Under the pieces are notes generated by a model that was given only the letters and a program-made list of their open reading frames with translations, was not told the origin of the DNA and searched no databases. Position numbers and translations under genes: made by a program. This document shows positions 54,497 to 63,591 of a stretch of 64,000 nucleotides of DNA, one piece after another (position 1 is the stretch's first letter; each line of letters begins with the position of its first letter). Source of the stretch: Acinetobacter sp. GSS19 (GTDB lineage: Bacteria > Pseudomonadota > Gammaproteobacteria > Pseudomonadales > Moraxellaceae); contig NZ_CP117520.1 in the NCBI RefSeq assembly GCF_028621895.1, positions 248,001 through 312,000 on the forward strand, written 5' to 3'.

Positions 54497-56206
54497 TTAC
54501 ATATTCGGATAGTTTGGACCACCACCACCTTCCGGCGTTACCCAGGTGATGTTCTGTGAAGGATCTTTGATGTCACAGGTCTTGCAGTGCACGCAGTTCG
54601 CCGAGTTGATCTGGAAACGTGGACCATTTTCTTCCTGTACAATCTCATACACGCCTGCAGGGCAGTAACGCTGTGCCGGTTCATCCCATTTTGGCAGGTT
54701 CACATTCACCGGAATTGAGGCATCGGTCAGTTTGAGATGCGATGGCTGGTTTTCTTCATGCACCGTGTTTGAGATAAACACCGAAGACAGACGGTCGAAA
54801 GTGATCTTGCCATCCGCTTTTGGATAGTCTGGTTTAAAGCTCACCGCATCTACGGTTTTCAATGCACTAAAATCCGGTACCAGGTCATGCAGGGTAAATG
54901 GTACTTTAAACAGGTTCTGGTCAATAAAGTTAAACGCACCGCCGCCCCATTGACCGAACTTGTGCATCGCCGGGCCAAAGTTACGTGCGTTGTACAGCTC
55001 TTCTTTCAGCCAGCTGTTGTTAAACTTTTCGGTATAAGCGGTGAGTTCTTTGGCAAAGAAATCTTCCCCTTCAGTCAAACGCGCATAACCGAGATCACCG
55101 CCTTTTTCCACACCCGCTGCAATCGCTTCAAACACCGCTTCAGCACATAACATGCCGGATTTCATTGCGGTATGAGAACCCTTAATCTTGGCAAAGTTCA
55201 GGAAGCCCGCGTCATCACCAATCAGACAGCCGCCTGGGAAAGTCAGTTTAGGTAAAGAGTTAAAACCACCTTTGACGACCGCACGTGCACCATAAGAAAT
55301 ACGCTTACCGCCTTCCAGATATTGTTTGATCAATGGATGGGTTTTCCAGCGTTGCATTTCCATGAACGGGAACATGTGCGGATTCTGATACGACAAATCC
55401 ACGATCATGCCCAGCGTCACCTGGTTGTTTTCAGCGTGATATAACCACCAGCCGCCAGATGATGCAGTTTCCGCCAAAGGCCAGCCTGCACCATGCATCA
55501 CCAGACCCGGTTTATGCTTGGCCGGATCGATTTCCCACAGCTCTTTAATGCCGATGCCGTAATGCTGCGGATCCGCTTCTTGATCCAGATTGAATTTCTG
55601 GATTAAACGCTTACCGAGATGACCACGGCAGCCTTCAGCAAACAGCGTGTATTTGGCATGCAATTCATAACCTGGCGCAAAGTTATGCGTCGGTTGACCA
55701 TCTTTACCAATACCCATGTCACCGGTTTGGATGCCTTTGACCGTACCATCTTCATGATAGAGCACTTCCGCAGCAGCAAAGCCCGGGAAGATCGACACTT
55801 CCAGTTCTTCGGCTTTCTGGCCTAACCAGCGCACTACATTGCCCAACGACACCACATAGTTGCCGTCATTGTGCATGGTTTTTGGCACCATCCAGTGTGG
55901 TGCTTCCTTGTGCGTACTGTCCGACATGAGGAAATAGGTTTTATCTTCAGTCACTGGCACATTCAAGGGTGCACCCTGTTCTTTCCAGTCGGGGAACAGT
56001 TCATTCAGTGCACGGGGTTCAAGCACAGCACCCGAGAGGATATGCGCACCCACTTCAGAGCCTTTTTCAACCACACAGACGGAGAGGTCTGTCAGGTTGT
56101 TTTCGATTGCTAATTGACGGATGCGAATCGCGGCGGCAAGACCAGCAGGTCCGGCACCAACGATGACGACATCAAACTCCATCGATTCACGTTCGATGTG
56201 TTCCAT
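54497..56206 (-). CDS. etfD: Electron-transfer flavoprotein:ubiquinone oxidoreductase
   Basis: This 569-residue membrane-associated flavoprotein passes electrons from ETF (fatty-acid and amino-acid oxidation) to ubiquinone. FAD binding is seen in VVIVGAGPAGLAAAIRI, and the C-terminal [4Fe-4S] cluster in INSANCVHCKTCDIKDP plus the earlier YCPAGVYE. The ubiquinone-binding domain lies between. AGGAG precedes the ATG by 6 bp. The etfAB genes are not in the window. Confidence 0.96.
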   Translation of the reverse strand: MEHIERESMEFDVVIVGAGPAGLAAAIRIRQLAIENNLTDLSVCVVEKGSEVGAHILSGAVLEPRALNELFPDWKEQGAPLNVPVTEDKTYFLMSDSTHKEAPHWMVPKTMHNDGNYVVSLGNVVRWLGQKAEELEVSIFPGFAAAEVLYHEDGTVKGIQTGDMGIGKDGQPTHNFAPGYELHAKYTLFAEGCRGHLGKRLIQKFNLDQEADPQHYGIGIKELWEIDPAKHKPGLVMHGAGWPLAETASSGGWWLYHAENNQVTLGMIVDLSYQNPHMFPFMEMQRWKTHPLIKQYLEGGKRISYGARAVVKGGFNSLPKLTFPGGCLIGDDAGFLNFAKIKGSHTAMKSGMLCAEAVFEAIAAGVEKGGDLGYARLTEGEDFFAKELTAYTEKFNNSWLKEELYNARNFGPAMHKFGQWGGGAFNFIDQNLFKVPFTLHDLVPDFSALKTVDAVSFKPDYPKADGKITFDRLSSVFISNTVHEENQPSHLKLTDASIPVNVNLPKWDEPAQRYCPAGVYEIVQEENGPRFQINSANCVHCKTCDIKDPSQNITWVTPEGGGGPNYPNM

Positions 56207-56391
56207 GTAGGACTCCTCATATTGCTAAGGGTGGCAACCGAAATGAGAAAAACGGTGCTGCCATGAGTGTTCTGAATTGCCAGACACAAAATCGCTCTCG
56301 TGTCTTGAAAAATTTGGGCTAGTATAGTTTCAAACCTTGATCTAGCCAATCGGCTGAGTCGTATTAATTTCCCGTCAGCAAGGCATAAACC

Positions 56392-57003
56392 ATGGTAAAG
56401 CAAGCTAATTCAAACGATGCGGTGAAAAAAGAGCCGCTGGGCGATGATAAAAATTTACTGGACATCGCACAATACATAAAAAATGTACAGCAAAGTCACA
56501 AACACACGATACCACCTCTTGACCAATGGCATCCTGCCCATTGTGGCAAGATGAATCTGCACATCAAGGCGAATGGGGAATGGTGGCACGAAGGGCAGTG
56601 CATCCAGCGTCAGGCCATGGTTGAACTGTTTTCCAGTGTGCTGTGGAAAGAAGAAGACAAGTTCTATCTAAAAACCCCGGTTGAGCAGATTGAGATTGAA
56701 GTCGAGGATGAACCGTTTCTGGTCAATCAAATTGATCAGGTTGAAATTGAAGGGAAAACCTATTTGCAATGCCGTACGGCACAGCAGGATGTAGTGATTG
56801 TAGATGTCGAGCATCCGATTTTTATGCGTGATTATCAAGGCGAACGACGTCCGTATATCCATGTCCGCTTTGGCATGAATGCCTTGATCCAGCGCCAAGC
56901 CTTTTATCATCTGGTGAGTTACGGCGAGCTGATTGAAGACGCCGATGGGCAGACCATTTTGCAGCTACAAAGTGGTGATTTGCACTTGCAATTAGGCACT
57001 TGA
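56392..57003 (+). CDS. DUF1285 protein
   Basis: A 203-residue soluble protein. LHIKANGEWWHEGQCIQRQAMVELFSSVL (described in part) and FYLKTPVEQIEIEVEDEPF are the DUF1285 signature. The family has no assigned function. It is divergent from the ETF oxidoreductase and 47 bp before murI, likely one unit. Confidence 0.9.
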   Translation: MVKQANSNDAVKKEPLGDDKNLLDIAQYIKNVQQSHKHTIPPLDQWHPAHCGKMNLHIKANGEWWHEGQCIQRQAMVELFSSVLWKEEDKFYLKTPVEQIEIEVEDEPFLVNQIDQVEIEGKTYLQCRTAQQDVVIVDVEHPIFMRDYQGERRPYIHVRFGMNALIQRQAFYHLVSYGELIEDADGQTILQLQSGDLHLQLGT

Positions 57004-57050
57004 GGTTTAAGCTTTACACTTTGAAACGTGCAAAACCTGAAAGTAATGCC

Positions 57051-57932
57051 ATGAGTGCCATCCAGCCTGTTTTTCTGTTGCAAGATCCAATGCCTCAAGC
57101 GACACCCGACGCGCCGATCGGTATTTTTGATTCTGGCATTGGCGGACTCTCGGTTACACTGGAAATCGCCCGGCATTTACCTAATGAGCGGATTGTCTAT
57201 TATGCCGATACTGCACATGTGCCTTATGGTCCACGTCAGGATGAGGACATTCGCCAGTTGACAGCCCAAGCCGTGGAATGGTTGTACCGACAAGGGTGTA
57301 AAGTGGCAGTCGTGGCCTGTAATACGGCTTCGGCCTTTAGTCTGGATTATTTGCGCGAATATTATGGGGAAAGTTTCCCGATTATTGGGCTGGTTCCCGC
57401 GCTAAAACCAGCGGTATTACAAAGTAAAACTAAGGTGGTGGCTGTGTTGGCGACACCCGCCACATTTCGCGGTAAATTGATCAAAGATGTCATCGAGAAA
57501 TTTGCCTTACCTGCAGGGGTCAAGGTGTTGCCTGTCACCTGTCTTGATCTGGTGCCTTTCGTGGAAAAAGGCCTGCAAATGAGTCCGCTCTGTTTAAATA
57601 CACTGAAGGAAATTTTGCAACCGGTGGTAGACCAGGGGGCTGATTTTCTGGTGCTCGGCTGTACCCATTATCCTTTTCTTAAAGAGGCGATTCAGTCGAT
57701 TTTTGCTGAACAGCTGAGCCTTATTGATTCAGGTCAGGCAGTTGCACGACAAACAGCGCGTATTCTGATCAAACATGGTTTATTATCTGAACAGCAACTG
57801 GATAATCACATTCGAATTAAATGTTTTGTTAGTGGGCAAAATGCCGAGGAATTGCGAAGTATTTTGCAGCATCTTCTGCCGGAAGATTTAACTTGGAGCA
57901 TTGAAAATATTCGTGTTTCTCACATCTTGTGA
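57051..57932 (+). CDS. murI: Glutamate racemase
   Basis: A 293-residue enzyme making D-glutamate for peptidoglycan. Catalytic cysteines are in VVACNTASAF and LGCTHYPFL; the N-terminus has IGIFDSGIGGLSVTLEI and the ADTAHVPYG loop. The frame extends to 57000 (TTG) inside the upstream gene; the ATG at 57051 is chosen, with 57090 as a further possibility. No clear ribosome-binding site distinguishes them. Confidence 0.94.
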   Translation: MSAIQPVFLLQDPMPQATPDAPIGIFDSGIGGLSVTLEIARHLPNERIVYYADTAHVPYGPRQDEDIRQLTAQAVEWLYRQGCKVAVVACNTASAFSLDYLREYYGESFPIIGLVPALKPAVLQSKTKVVAVLATPATFRGKLIKDVIEKFALPAGVKVLPVTCLDLVPFVEKGLQMSPLCLNTLKEILQPVVDQGADFLVLGCTHYPFLKEAIQSIFAEQLSLIDSGQAVARQTARILIKHGLLSEQQLDNHIRIKCFVSGQNAEELRSILQHLLPEDLTWSIENIRVSHIL

Positions 57933-58046
57933 TATAAGATAGTCAGCTTAAATAATTATATTTTTTGAAATTTTAAATTGGGGGTGTTCATATCGGTCAC
58001 GGCTAGGGATTGAGGCTGCGATATGAAAAAGTAATGAGGAATACCC

Positions 58047-59075
58047 ATGCTGGATAAGCGCTATCAGGTTTTTATCTCGACTTCGGGCAGTGACATGCAA
58101 CCGGAGCGTATGATGTTGGCTCAAACTTTGGTGGGCATGGGTTTTTTTTCATGGGGATTGGAGCAGCGCACCCCGTTAAGCACGGCATTTGCCCGTCGCC
58201 AGATTGATGATTGTGATTATGTGGTGATTCTGCTCGGCAGCCAGTATGGTGAGCAGTCGGTTTCTGGCGTAGGTTATATGCATCTTGAATATATTTATGC
58301 AGTGACCAAACAGAAGCCGATTATTGTCTTTATGCACGAGGATCCCGATTCGCGTGATCCCGCATTGCATGATGAAAAGCCGGAATTACAGGCCAAATTC
58401 AAAGAGTTTCGCAAACTGCTACAGCAGGAAGTTGATCAGGTCTTTACCTACCGAACCTTGCGTGATCTGGAGTTGGCAGTACGCTATAACATGCCACAAA
58501 TGCTGGAACGTTATCCGGTGGTGGGTTGGGTACGCCCACAAAATATTCAGGTGTTGCAGGATGAAATTGACCGTTTAAAAGAGCAACTACAGCACTTGGA
58601 AACTGAAATGGGTGCGCGTGATGCCGACCCGTTCCTGAACCTGCCAAAAGCCTCAATGCATGAAATGTTTGCGTTTGAATACCGCATGCACGCTTATCAG
58701 GATGGTAATTTTAGCGAGCTAAAAGCACAGCGCAAACTGACCTGGGCGCAGCTGTTGTCCGTTTTAGGCCCAACCTTTAAACAGCCCACGCCGGAAGAAT
58801 ATTTTTCCAAGCGTATGAATGAATATCTGAATCAAACCGGTATTGATGATGCCCGCCTGGAAATGCCGCGTGCGCATGCGGTTGCGCGTTGTCAGATCAA
58901 TATTCGAGCGTTACATAACATCAAAATGCAGATGCGCCAGAATGACTGGATTGTACCAACGGCTCGTGATGACCGACAGCGCATGTTGTGGCAGCTAACG
59001 GCGAAAGGCCAAAAGCTGCTGGATAGTAATTTGCTAGATAACGATCGAATTTTTCAATTCAGGTCGACATATTAA
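58047..59075 (+). CDS. DUF4062 (TIR/STIR-like) domain protein
   Basis: A 342-residue protein. The N-terminal 130 residues match DUF4062 style: YQVFISTSGSDMQPERMMLAQTL, DDCDYVVILLGSQYG, and HLEYIYAVTKQKPIIVFMHED, all segments quoted in part. This fold is related to TIR/SEFIR domains. A coiled coil (about 170-195, LQDEIDRLKEQLQHLETEM) follows, then an alpha-helical C-terminal part of about 140 residues (ending RMLWQLTAKGQKLLDSNLL, a winged-helix-like finish) without recognised catalytic motifs. GAGGAA precedes the ATG. Role unknown. Confidence 0.75.
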   Translation: MLDKRYQVFISTSGSDMQPERMMLAQTLVGMGFFSWGLEQRTPLSTAFARRQIDDCDYVVILLGSQYGEQSVSGVGYMHLEYIYAVTKQKPIIVFMHEDPDSRDPALHDEKPELQAKFKEFRKLLQQEVDQVFTYRTLRDLELAVRYNMPQMLERYPVVGWVRPQNIQVLQDEIDRLKEQLQHLETEMGARDADPFLNLPKASMHEMFAFEYRMHAYQDGNFSELKAQRKLTWAQLLSVLGPTFKQPTPEEYFSKRMNEYLNQTGIDDARLEMPRAHAVARCQINIRALHNIKMQMRQNDWIVPTARDDRQRMLWQLTAKGQKLLDSNLLDNDRIFQFRSTY

Positions 59076-59145
59076 TCAATCTCAAGCATCAGGATAAACT
59101 GTTAAAGTAAGCCGATTCATTGCCGCTGACTGAATAGGAACCTTT

Positions 59146-60159
59146 ATGTTTTCAGCACCTAAACCGAAAGTGACCGTGATTCTGGCCAACTTAGGTACGC
59201 CTGATGCAGCTACCGTCCCTGCGGTACGCCGATTCTTAAAACAGTTTTTGTCTGATCAGCGGGTGATTGAAATTCCCAAACCGATTTGGCAAATCATTTT
59301 AAATCTATTCATCCTGCCATTTCGTCCGAAACGTGTGGCGCATGCTTATGCACAGGTGTGGTCAGTTGATTCTCCTATGCGTGAAATTCTGTTTGATCAG
59401 GTCGAACAGGTCAAAACACGTTTACTGCAGCAGTATTCTGAGCTTGATCTCACGATTGTGCCCGCCATGACGTATGGCAATCCGGGGATTGGGCCTTTAT
59501 TGCAGCAGCTCAGCCAGAATCCACCGGATCACATTGTGCTGTTGCCTTTATTTCCGCAGTATTCAGCTACCTCGACAGCACCGTTATATGATGCGTTTGC
59601 CAAATGGATTTTAAAGCAGCGTAATTTACCGGGGCTGACCTTTATCCGTGATTATTATCAGCATCCTTTATTTATTCAGGCATTGGCACAAAGCGTGCAT
59701 GACTATCAAGCTGAACACGGTAAACCGGAAAAGCTGCTGATGTCGTTCCATGGCATTCCACAGCCTTATGCGGATAAGGGTGATCCTTATGCGGACCGGT
59801 GCCGCGTGACTGCTGCACTGGTCGCTCAAGCACTCAACTTGCAGGAACATGAATGGGCGATTAGTTTCCAGTCACGTTTTGGCAAGCAGGAGTGGGTCAA
59901 ACCGTATACCGATGCCTTGTTGGAACAATGGGGACGTGAAGGCGTGCAATCGGTACAAGTATTGAGTCCGGCATTTTCAGCGGACTGTCTGGAAACGCTG
60001 GAAGAATTGGCGATCCAGAATGCCGAACTGTTCCAGGAAGCGGGTGGCGGCAGCTATGCTTATATTCCGGCATTGAACAGTCAGCCCCAACATATCGATT
60101 TATTGACGACATTACTGCAAGCGACTCTAGATAGCCTGCAACAAACTTATATCCGTTAA
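59146..60159 (+). CDS. hemH: Ferrochelatase
   Basis: This 337-residue protein inserts Fe2+ into protoporphyrin IX, the last step of heme synthesis. The N-terminus [13 protein letters not shown], the active-site FHGIP motif with its His (about residue 200) and the metal-site [13 protein letters not shown] are present. The usual C-terminal [2Fe-2S] cysteines are absent, as in most gammaproteobacteria. AGGAA lies before the ATG. Confidence 0.94.
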   Translation: MFSAPKPKVTVILANLGTPDAATVPAVRRFLKQFLSDQRVIEIPKPIWQIILNLFILPFRPKRVAHAYAQVWSVDSPMREILFDQVEQVKTRLLQQYSELDLTIVPAMTYGNPGIGPLLQQLSQNPPDHIVLLPLFPQYSATSTAPLYDAFAKWILKQRNLPGLTFIRDYYQHPLFIQALAQSVHDYQAEHGKPEKLLMSFHGIPQPYADKGDPYADRCRVTAALVAQALNLQEHEWAISFQSRFGKQEWVKPYTDALLEQWGREGVQSVQVLSPAFSADCLETLEELAIQNAELFQEAGGGSYAYIPALNSQPQHIDLLTTLLQATLDSLQQTYIR

Positions 60160-60179
60160 GCTCAGCGCCCGAGGAAATC

Positions 60180-60824
60180 ATGCTACAAGTCAAGATTGTA
60201 CCCGTTACTGCTTTTGCGCAAAACTGTTCCATCCTGTGGGACAGTGAAAGCAAAGAAGCGATCCTGATTGATGCTGGTGGTGAAGCTGGAAAGCTACAGC
60301 AGGAAGTTGCTGGCTTGGGTCTAACGGTCAAAGCCTTGTGGCTCACGCACGGCCATCTTGATCATGCTGGTGCAGTGGGTGAGCTGGCGCGTGTCTGGCA
60401 GGTACCGGTCATCGGGCCACATGAAGACGACCAGTTCTGGCTGGATCAGATTCAGGAATCCTCAGCACGTTATGGTTTCCCCATTCCGGAGCCGGTCGTG
60501 GTGGATCAATGGCTGCAAGGCGGAGAAATCCTGAAACTGGGTGAGCATGAATTTGAAGTGCGTCATGCACCGGGTCATACGCCTGGGCATGTGATGTTTT
60601 ATAATGCGGCACATGGCCTGCTCTGGACCGGAGATGTGCTGTTTAAAGGCTCGATTGGCCGTACGGATTTTCCACGCGGGAATTTTGACCAACTGATGGC
60701 ATCCATCCAGCGTGAGTGTTTCAGTTTACCCGATGAAACCCAGTTTATTTCTGGTCATGGTCCACTCAGTACCATTGGCTATGAAAAACAGTTCAATCCT
60801 TTTGTCGCGGGAAAAGCCGGTTAA
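60180..60824 (+). CDS. MBL-fold metallo-hydrolase (YcbL/GloB-like)
   Basis: A 214-residue zinc hydrolase of the glyoxalase II-like group. HGHLDHAG is the first metal motif; later HAPGHTPGH, WTGDVLF and ISGHGP complete the site. YcbL-type enzymes have S-lactoylglutathione or persulfide dioxygenase-like activity; the true substrate is not known. It lies 20 bp after hemH with GAGGA before the ATG. Confidence 0.88.
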   Translation: MLQVKIVPVTAFAQNCSILWDSESKEAILIDAGGEAGKLQQEVAGLGLTVKALWLTHGHLDHAGAVGELARVWQVPVIGPHEDDQFWLDQIQESSARYGFPIPEPVVVDQWLQGGEILKLGEHEFEVRHAPGHTPGHVMFYNAAHGLLWTGDVLFKGSIGRTDFPRGNFDQLMASIQRECFSLPDETQFISGHGPLSTIGYEKQFNPFVAGKAG

Positions 60825-60846
60825 TCTGCGGTCAGATCTCATGTCA

Positions 60847-60872
60847 AAAACCTCGGTCAAGCCGAGGTTTTT
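60847..60872. terminator. Bidirectional terminator between the MBL gene and yacG
   Basis: AAAA, CCTCGG (60851-60856), TCAAG, CCGAGG (60862-60867), TTTTTT. It serves both flanking convergent genes. Confidence 0.92.
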
Positions 60873-60874
60873 TA

Positions 60875-61057
60875 TTATTCATTTTCTGAAGGATCGCCTG
60901 AGGCCATCGGAGCATCCTGAGTCGGCAGTTTATATTCTTCATTGGCCCAGGCACCCAAATCGATCAGTTTGCAGCGCTCCGAACAGAAAGGGCGGAAAGG
61001 ATTGTCTTCCCATTGGCTCGGTTGACCACAGCGCGGGCAGGGAAAGGTACGGGGCAT
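60875..61057 (-). CDS. yacG: DNA gyrase inhibitor YacG
   Basis: This 60-residue zinc protein inhibits gyrase by binding Gyr[15 protein letters not shown] and [22 protein letters not shown] supply the four zinc-ligand cysteines and the conserved WANE core. The frame extends to a TTG at 61075; the ATG at 61057 gives the normal start. In Pseudomonas yacG follows coaE; here coaE is 59 kb away. Confidence 0.93.
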   Translation of the reverse strand: MPRTFPCPRCGQPSQWEDNPFRPFCSERCKLIDLGAWANEEYKLPTQDAPMASGDPSENE

Positions 61058-61142
61058 TTCATTTTCCTCATTCAAGGGTGATGCAGCGATTTCATCGCGC
61101 TCATGCTAGACTGATGCGGTTTTTGTTTAGTTTGGTCTGATT

Positions 61143-61775
61143 ATGCCGATTCGTCAATTTCAAGCTCAGCGTATGCAAGCCCCGCGTGATTTTCAAGCGA
61201 TCTCGTCGCAACCGATTTGCCTGGAAATTGGTGCAGGCAAAGGCAAACATGCCCTACAGTTTACTGCACAGCATCCGCAGCAGCGTTTAGTGGCAATTGA
61301 ACGAACCCGGGAAAAGTTTGAGGCGATGCAGAAACAGCATCAACAGGAAGGCCAAAAAAATCTGCAACCGGTTCATGCTGATGCTCTGCCATGGGTGGTG
61401 CATGCGCTTTATCCCCAGCAGGTTGAGCAGTGTTTTATTCTGTATCCGAATCCGGAACCGCATAATCCGGCGCAGCGCTGGCTGAATATGCCTTTTTTTG
61501 AATTTTTGTTATCGCGTTTGCAACCGAAGGGTCAGATTATCCTGGCCAGCAATATTCCTGATTACATTGCGGAAGCTGAACAGCAATTGCAGCAGGTCTG
61601 GCAATTGCCTTATATCAAGGAAGTGATCCCGGCAACTTCAGCACGTACCCATTTTGAAATCAAATATCTGGAACGCGGGGAATTGTGCCAGCAATTGGTG
61701 ATTAGTAAACCTGAAACCTACCAGACTCGCTTTGATGACTTTATGCCGTTATTGGGTCAGTCTCATGCCGAATAA
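61143..61775 (+). CDS. TrmB-like SAM-dependent methyltransferase
   Basis: A 210-residue Rossmann methyltransferase. The AdoMet loop is LEIGAGKGKHALQF, and it is laid out like tRNA (guanine-N7) methyltransferase. The RNA-binding motif, usually PDPWPKKRHHKRR, is altered here to PNPEPHNPAQRW. So the protein is a diverged paralogue, or acts on a different substrate, rather than a plain TrmB. Its 3' end overlaps the flavoprotein gene by 11 nt. Confidence 0.75.
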   Translation: MPIRQFQAQRMQAPRDFQAISSQPICLEIGAGKGKHALQFTAQHPQQRLVAIERTREKFEAMQKQHQQEGQKNLQPVHADALPWVVHALYPQQVEQCFILYPNPEPHNPAQRWLNMPFFEFLLSRLQPKGQIILASNIPDYIAEAEQQLQQVWQLPYIKEVIPATSARTHFEIKYLERGELCQQLVISKPETYQTRFDDFMPLLGQSHAE

Positions 61776-62988
61776 GCGCATCGCGATTGTCGGGGCTGGA
61801 CCTGCTGGATTGATGGCTGCGGAAGTCCTGAGCCAGTATGACTATGACATTCATGTCTATGAACAAAAACCTTCGGCAGCACGTAAATTCCTGATGGCCG
61901 GTAAAACCGGACTGAATATTTCCCATGCTGAAGACGTTGCACAGTTCTTGCAGCGTTATGACCATCCGGATTGGCTCACTCCTTGGATTCGCCGTTGGGA
62001 TGCGACCTGGATTCGGCAATGGATGACAGATCTCGGGGTTGAATCGTATGTCGGTTCATCGGGCCGGATTTTTCCGGTTGAAATGAAAGCTGCTCCGCTG
62101 TTACGTGCCTGGTTAAAACGTCTTACGGGGCAAGGGGTTAAATTTCATTACCGTCATGTCTGTTTGGGCCTAGAAGGACAGCAGTTGCATTTTCAGGATC
62201 TGAAACATGCTGATCAACCGGTTCAGACCGAGCGTTTTGATGCGATTGTGCTGGCCTGTGGAGCAGTTTCTTGGCCGCAACTCGGCAGTAATGGCGCCTG
62301 GCAGCAATGGCTCAAGTCTGAACAGATACAGCCTTTCCAGCCGAGCAATGCCGGAGTGGAAAGACCTTGGTCCAGTTTTATGCAGCCAGTTTTTGGCCAG
62401 CCACTCAAACGGGTCGAGGCCTGGGTACAGTCTGAACAGAAAACCATGGGTGATATTGTGATTACCCAGTATGGTCTGGAAAGTGGTCTGATTTACAAAC
62501 AGGGTCGTGCCTTACGTCAGTTGCAACAACAGCAACAGCCGATGTGTTTGCATCTGGATCTGTTACCGGCATTGAGCCAGGCTGAACTGGCAAAAAAACT
62601 GGTGCCCAGTAAAAAACAGTCTTTAAGTAATGTCTGGCGCAAAGCTGGTTTGGATACTGTGAAAGCCAGTTTAGTCCGTGAACTGGTGGATAAAGCCCTG
62701 TGGCATGATGCTGAACGACTGGCGGCAAATATCAAAGATTTGGTGATCGAAATTGAGGCCTTCCGCCCGATTGAAGAAGCGATCAGTTGTGCCGGTGGGG
62801 TAAAACAATCGGCTTTGACACCAGAATTACAATTAAAATCACATCCCGGCATTTTTTGTTGTGGTGAAATGCTGGATTGGGATGCTCCTACCGGGGGCTA
62901 TTTACTCACAGCCTGCTTTGCCACGGGACGTGCAGCAGGCGAAGGCGTTCACCAGGTACTGTCAACTGGATCTGCTAGTGAATGTTGA
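61765..62988 (+). CDS. TIGR03862/BaiN-HI0933-like flavoprotein
   Basis: A 407-residue NAD(P)/FAD-dependent oxidoreductase-like protein. RIAIVGAGPAGLMAAEVL binds FAD; LMAGKTGLNISHAE and PTGGYLLTACFATGRAAGE are typical of the HI0933/BaiN family. The ATG at 61765 lies inside the end of the methyltransferase gene; earlier starts in the frame are less likely. The substrate is unknown. A strong terminator follows. Confidence 0.85.
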   Translation: MPNKRIAIVGAGPAGLMAAEVLSQYDYDIHVYEQKPSAARKFLMAGKTGLNISHAEDVAQFLQRYDHPDWLTPWIRRWDATWIRQWMTDLGVESYVGSSGRIFPVEMKAAPLLRAWLKRLTGQGVKFHYRHVCLGLEGQQLHFQDLKHADQPVQTERFDAIVLACGAVSWPQLGSNGAWQQWLKSEQIQPFQPSNAGVERPWSSFMQPVFGQPLKRVEAWVQSEQKTMGDIVITQYGLESGLIYKQGRALRQLQQQQQPMCLHLDLLPALSQAELAKKLVPSKKQSLSNVWRKAGLDTVKASLVRELVDKALWHDAERLAANIKDLVIEIEAFRPIEEAISCAGGVKQSALTPELQLKSHPGIFCCGEMLDWDAPTGGYLLTACFATGRAAGEGVHQVLSTGSASEC

Positions 62989-63020
62989 AGATCAGCTCGG
63001 TCTGCCGCTGCATAAAAAAA

Positions 63021-63050
63021 TAAAAGAGCCGATGAGAAGGCTCTTTTATT
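63021..63050. terminator. Bidirectional terminator
   Basis: TAAAAGAGCC (63021-63030) and GGCTCTTTTA (63039-63048) with an 8-nt loop, bordered by A and T runs. It separates the flavoprotein and the convergent HopJ-type gene. Confidence 0.9.
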
Positions 63051-63086
63051 TTGGGTGTACAGCATGATTTCTGCTTGTGCACTCGA

Positions 63087-63419
63087 TTATTTTGCGCTGA
63101 GTGCCTGACCTGAAAACTGAATACCTGCCCAGCCATTTTGCATGAACTGACGGATATTCTGGTGATCAGTGGCTTCTGGCGTTGCCAGTACCGCTGCATA
63201 GTGTTCAGCAAAGAGGCTGAGGGTTTGAGCTTGATCCAAACCATTCAGCTGGGCAAATGAAAACACTTTGGCACTGCCCTGGTTCTCAGTCGCTGCATTG
63301 GCTTGCTTGCCATTGGTAAATGCAGTAGGGGTATGGGTATAACGTGCATCAATATAAGCGATGACATCGGCAAATTTAGCTTCACCCGCTTGCAGTTGTG
63401 CCAATAAATCTTGAGCCAT
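63087..63419 (-). CDS. HopJ type III effector family protein
   Basis: A 110-residue protein. IDARYTHTPTAFTNG, GSAKVFSFAQLNGLDQ and LFAEHYAAVLATPEATDHQNIRQFM are the HopJ pattern, seen in many non-pathogens. Despite the family name, no type III secretion system is present and the function is not established. The frame extends to 63458, but the ATG at 63419 follows GAGGA. Confidence 0.88.
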   Translation of the reverse strand: MAQDLLAQLQAGEAKFADVIAYIDARYTHTPTAFTNGKQANAATENQGSAKVFSFAQLNGLDQAQTLSLFAEHYAAVLATPEATDHQNIRQFMQNGWAGIQFSGQALSAK

Positions 63420-63536
63420 ATTTTCCTCAATTGCTTGAAAAACAGAGCGCTCTAGCATAGCGGTTTTATCCGGGTTTTGCCTGTATCACTGCTGAATTTT
63501 TTCTTCTACAGGGCGTGTTGGGGAGAATTTTTGGAT

Positions 63537-63545
63537 TTATCCACA
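63537..63545 (+). promoter_or_regulatory. Consensus DnaA box upstream of crcB
   Basis: TTATCCACA matches the DnaA-box consensus exactly, 46 bp before the crcB ATG. It is a single box with no AT-rich unwinding element or box cluster, so this is not an origin. Chance or weak DnaA titration are the likely readings. Confidence 0.5.
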
Positions 63546-63591
63546 AGCTTGCGATTACAATGTGGATATCTCGGGCACACTGGAAACTGTA

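Noticed and set aside
63087..63419. HopJ-family gene as a sign of type III secretion
   Set aside because: No secretion-apparatus gene is present, and the family is common in non-pathogens.
63537..63545. The DnaA box before crcB as part of an origin
   Set aside because: A single 9-bp match with no other boxes, no AT-rich element and no dnaA/dnaN/gidA nearby.
63420..63591. Fluoride riboswitch before crcB
   Set aside because: The conserved core of that riboswitch is not visible in the sequence ahead of the gene.
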